The position numbers and the translations under genes were made by a program. The notes beneath the pieces are model-generated. The model saw only the letters and a list, made by a program, of their open reading frames with translations, made no database searches and was not told the origin of the DNA. This document shows positions 63,339-64,000 of a stretch of DNA of 64,000 bases, in pieces. Positions within the stretch are counted from its first letter, which is position 1, and the number at the start of each line of letters is the position of its first letter. Source of the stretch: Cellvibrionaceae bacterium 1162T.S.0a.05 (GTDB lineage Bacteria; Pseudomonadota; Gammaproteobacteria; Pseudomonadales; Cellvibrionaceae); the NCBI GenBank assembly GCA_000964245.1, contig LANB01000001.1:1033501-1097500 (forward strand), written 5' to 3'.

Positions 63339-64000
63339 TTGCGACTCCAGTCAATGTTTGATTGATATGCAGTGCACCAAACTGCTCGCCGTAAGTATTA
63401 AAGCCCACCGCATTGTTTTCAACCAACACTTTCGATGCGCTCTCCAGCATCCCCGTGTTTTCGAGTTCCATACGACGCTGAATACAGTCACAAGCAATTG
63501 TGATACTGATGGTGCCGATGCGCGTTTTAATATCCGCTAATTTTGCGCTTAATTCATCTACCATGTTGACGCCAACACCGAGAGCCAGGACCAGGCCCAC
63601 GTCAATCGCACAAAACATACTCAAGCTGCCGTCAGGATTCGCTTTTTGCGGCGAACGAATGTACCAGGCATCGGCCAACATTAACATCAACGGATTTCGG
63701 GCAAAATGTTCTTCCGTTAACGCTTCAGGCCCGGATAAGCCAAGAAGTCTTGCGTATTCAACGGCAGCCAGCTCACCATTCAACTCACGGACAATACGGT
63801 TTTCAGGGTCGGCATCGGTGACAACGACCTTGGTTTGCCCGGGCCGAAAATGCTGCTCTTTAAATGCTTCCCAAGGGCGTTCGGTGTAGACCAATACGAT
63901 GACGGCCGCATCCGAATAAAAAGAATCCTTATAAAATATCTGGGTTCGCTCAAATATGAGTTCATCGCCCGCAGATCCTCCTACCAAAGGAATTGAACCC
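63331..64000 (-). CDS. FIST-domain signal transduction protein (5' end outside window)
   Basis: The C-terminal 223 residues of a FIST-domain protein; the start lies beyond base 64000. The segment GSIPLVGGSAGDELIFERTQ at the window edge is the FIST_N signature, followed by a FIST_C domain with GLSGPEALTEEHFARNPLML and the cysteine-containing TIACDCIQRRMELE. FIST proteins are thought to bind small ligands such as amino acids and pass the signal to partner kinases or cyclases. Its stop overlaps the kinase TTG start by 8 bp, so the two are coupled. Confidence 0.88.
   Translation of the reverse strand, partial: GSIPLVGGSAGDELIFERTQIFYKDSFYSDAAVIVLVYTERPWEAFKEQHFRPGQTKVVVTDADPENRIVRELNGELAAVEYARLLGLSGPEALTEEHFARNPLMLMLADAWYIRSPQKANPDGSLSMFCAIDVGLVLALGVGVNMVDELSAKLADIKTRIGTISITIACDCIQRRMELENTGMLESASKVLVENNAVGFNTYGEQFGALHINQTLTGVAIG

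Overview
The window looks like a chromosomal segment of a marine or plant-biomass-degrading gammaproteobacterium of the Cellvibrionaceae type (the Saccharophagus/Teredinibacter/Cellvibrio neighbourhood). The evidence is a fused biotin gene bioHC, an architecture I recall from Saccharophagus and Teredinibacter; a very large TonB-dependent receptor next to a tryptophan-halogenase-like flavoenzyme; a secreted double esterase with a CE2-like half; and housekeeping gene orders typical of Pseudomonas-like gammaproteobacteria. This placement is inferred from gene content; no 16S rRNA or tRNA gene is visible. Almost all of the sequence is coding, and no transposase, phage gene, CRISPR array or integrase was found.

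Layout. 1-2.3 kb: an acyl-CoA dehydrogenase cut by the window edge, a SprA-like HEXXH protein and a small flagellar-rod-like protein. 2.3-7.6 kb: a biotin operon on the minus strand, bioB - HD-domain hydrolase - bioF - bioHC - bioD, with a BirA-type operator in front of bioB. 7.7-16.6 kb: comF, srkA, a histone-H1-like protein, a dcm-vsr-xthA DNA methylation/repair cluster, a lytic transglycosylase, a periplasmic rhodanese, putP and a DUF4349 lipoprotein. 16.7-29 kb is the accessory part: halogenase and TonB receptor with LacI-type operator sequence upstream, an ECF sigma/anti-sigma/DUF4252/DUF4252 operon, a LytS/LytT two-component pair, the double SGNH esterase and a solute-binding-like protein.

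29-46 kb: rsmI, then lpoA-yraN-diaA-dolP-lemA-M48 peptidase (envelope maintenance); a DEDDh exonuclease; and the block rplM-rpsI-petA-pet(BC)-sspA-sspB, in which cytochrome b and cytochrome c1 are one continuous 743-residue polypeptide. Between rplM and zapE lie three copies of a roughly 130-bp intergenic palindrome. They are followed by zapE, yhcB, a DegS/AlgW protease and an MFS transporter.

47-64 kb: hisD-hisG-murA-ibaG and mlaC on the minus strand, and yrbG-kdsD-kdsC-lptC-lptA-lptB-rpoN-ptsN-rapZ-ptsO on the plus strand. This is the classic Kdo/LPS-transport/sigma-54/nitrogen-PTS neighbourhood, but mlaF, mlaE, mlaD and mlaB are missing beside mlaC and hpf is missing between rpoN and ptsN. 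The window ends with mgtE, darP, and a FIST-domain sensor protein overlapping a hybrid histidine kinase.

I did not find a clear wholly new defence or mobile system. The strongest leads are the palindromic repeat family at 41.9-42.6 kb, the cytochrome b-c1 fusion, the stripped mla locus, the hpf gap filled by a 16-bp tandem repeat, and the halogenase/TonB-receptor pair.
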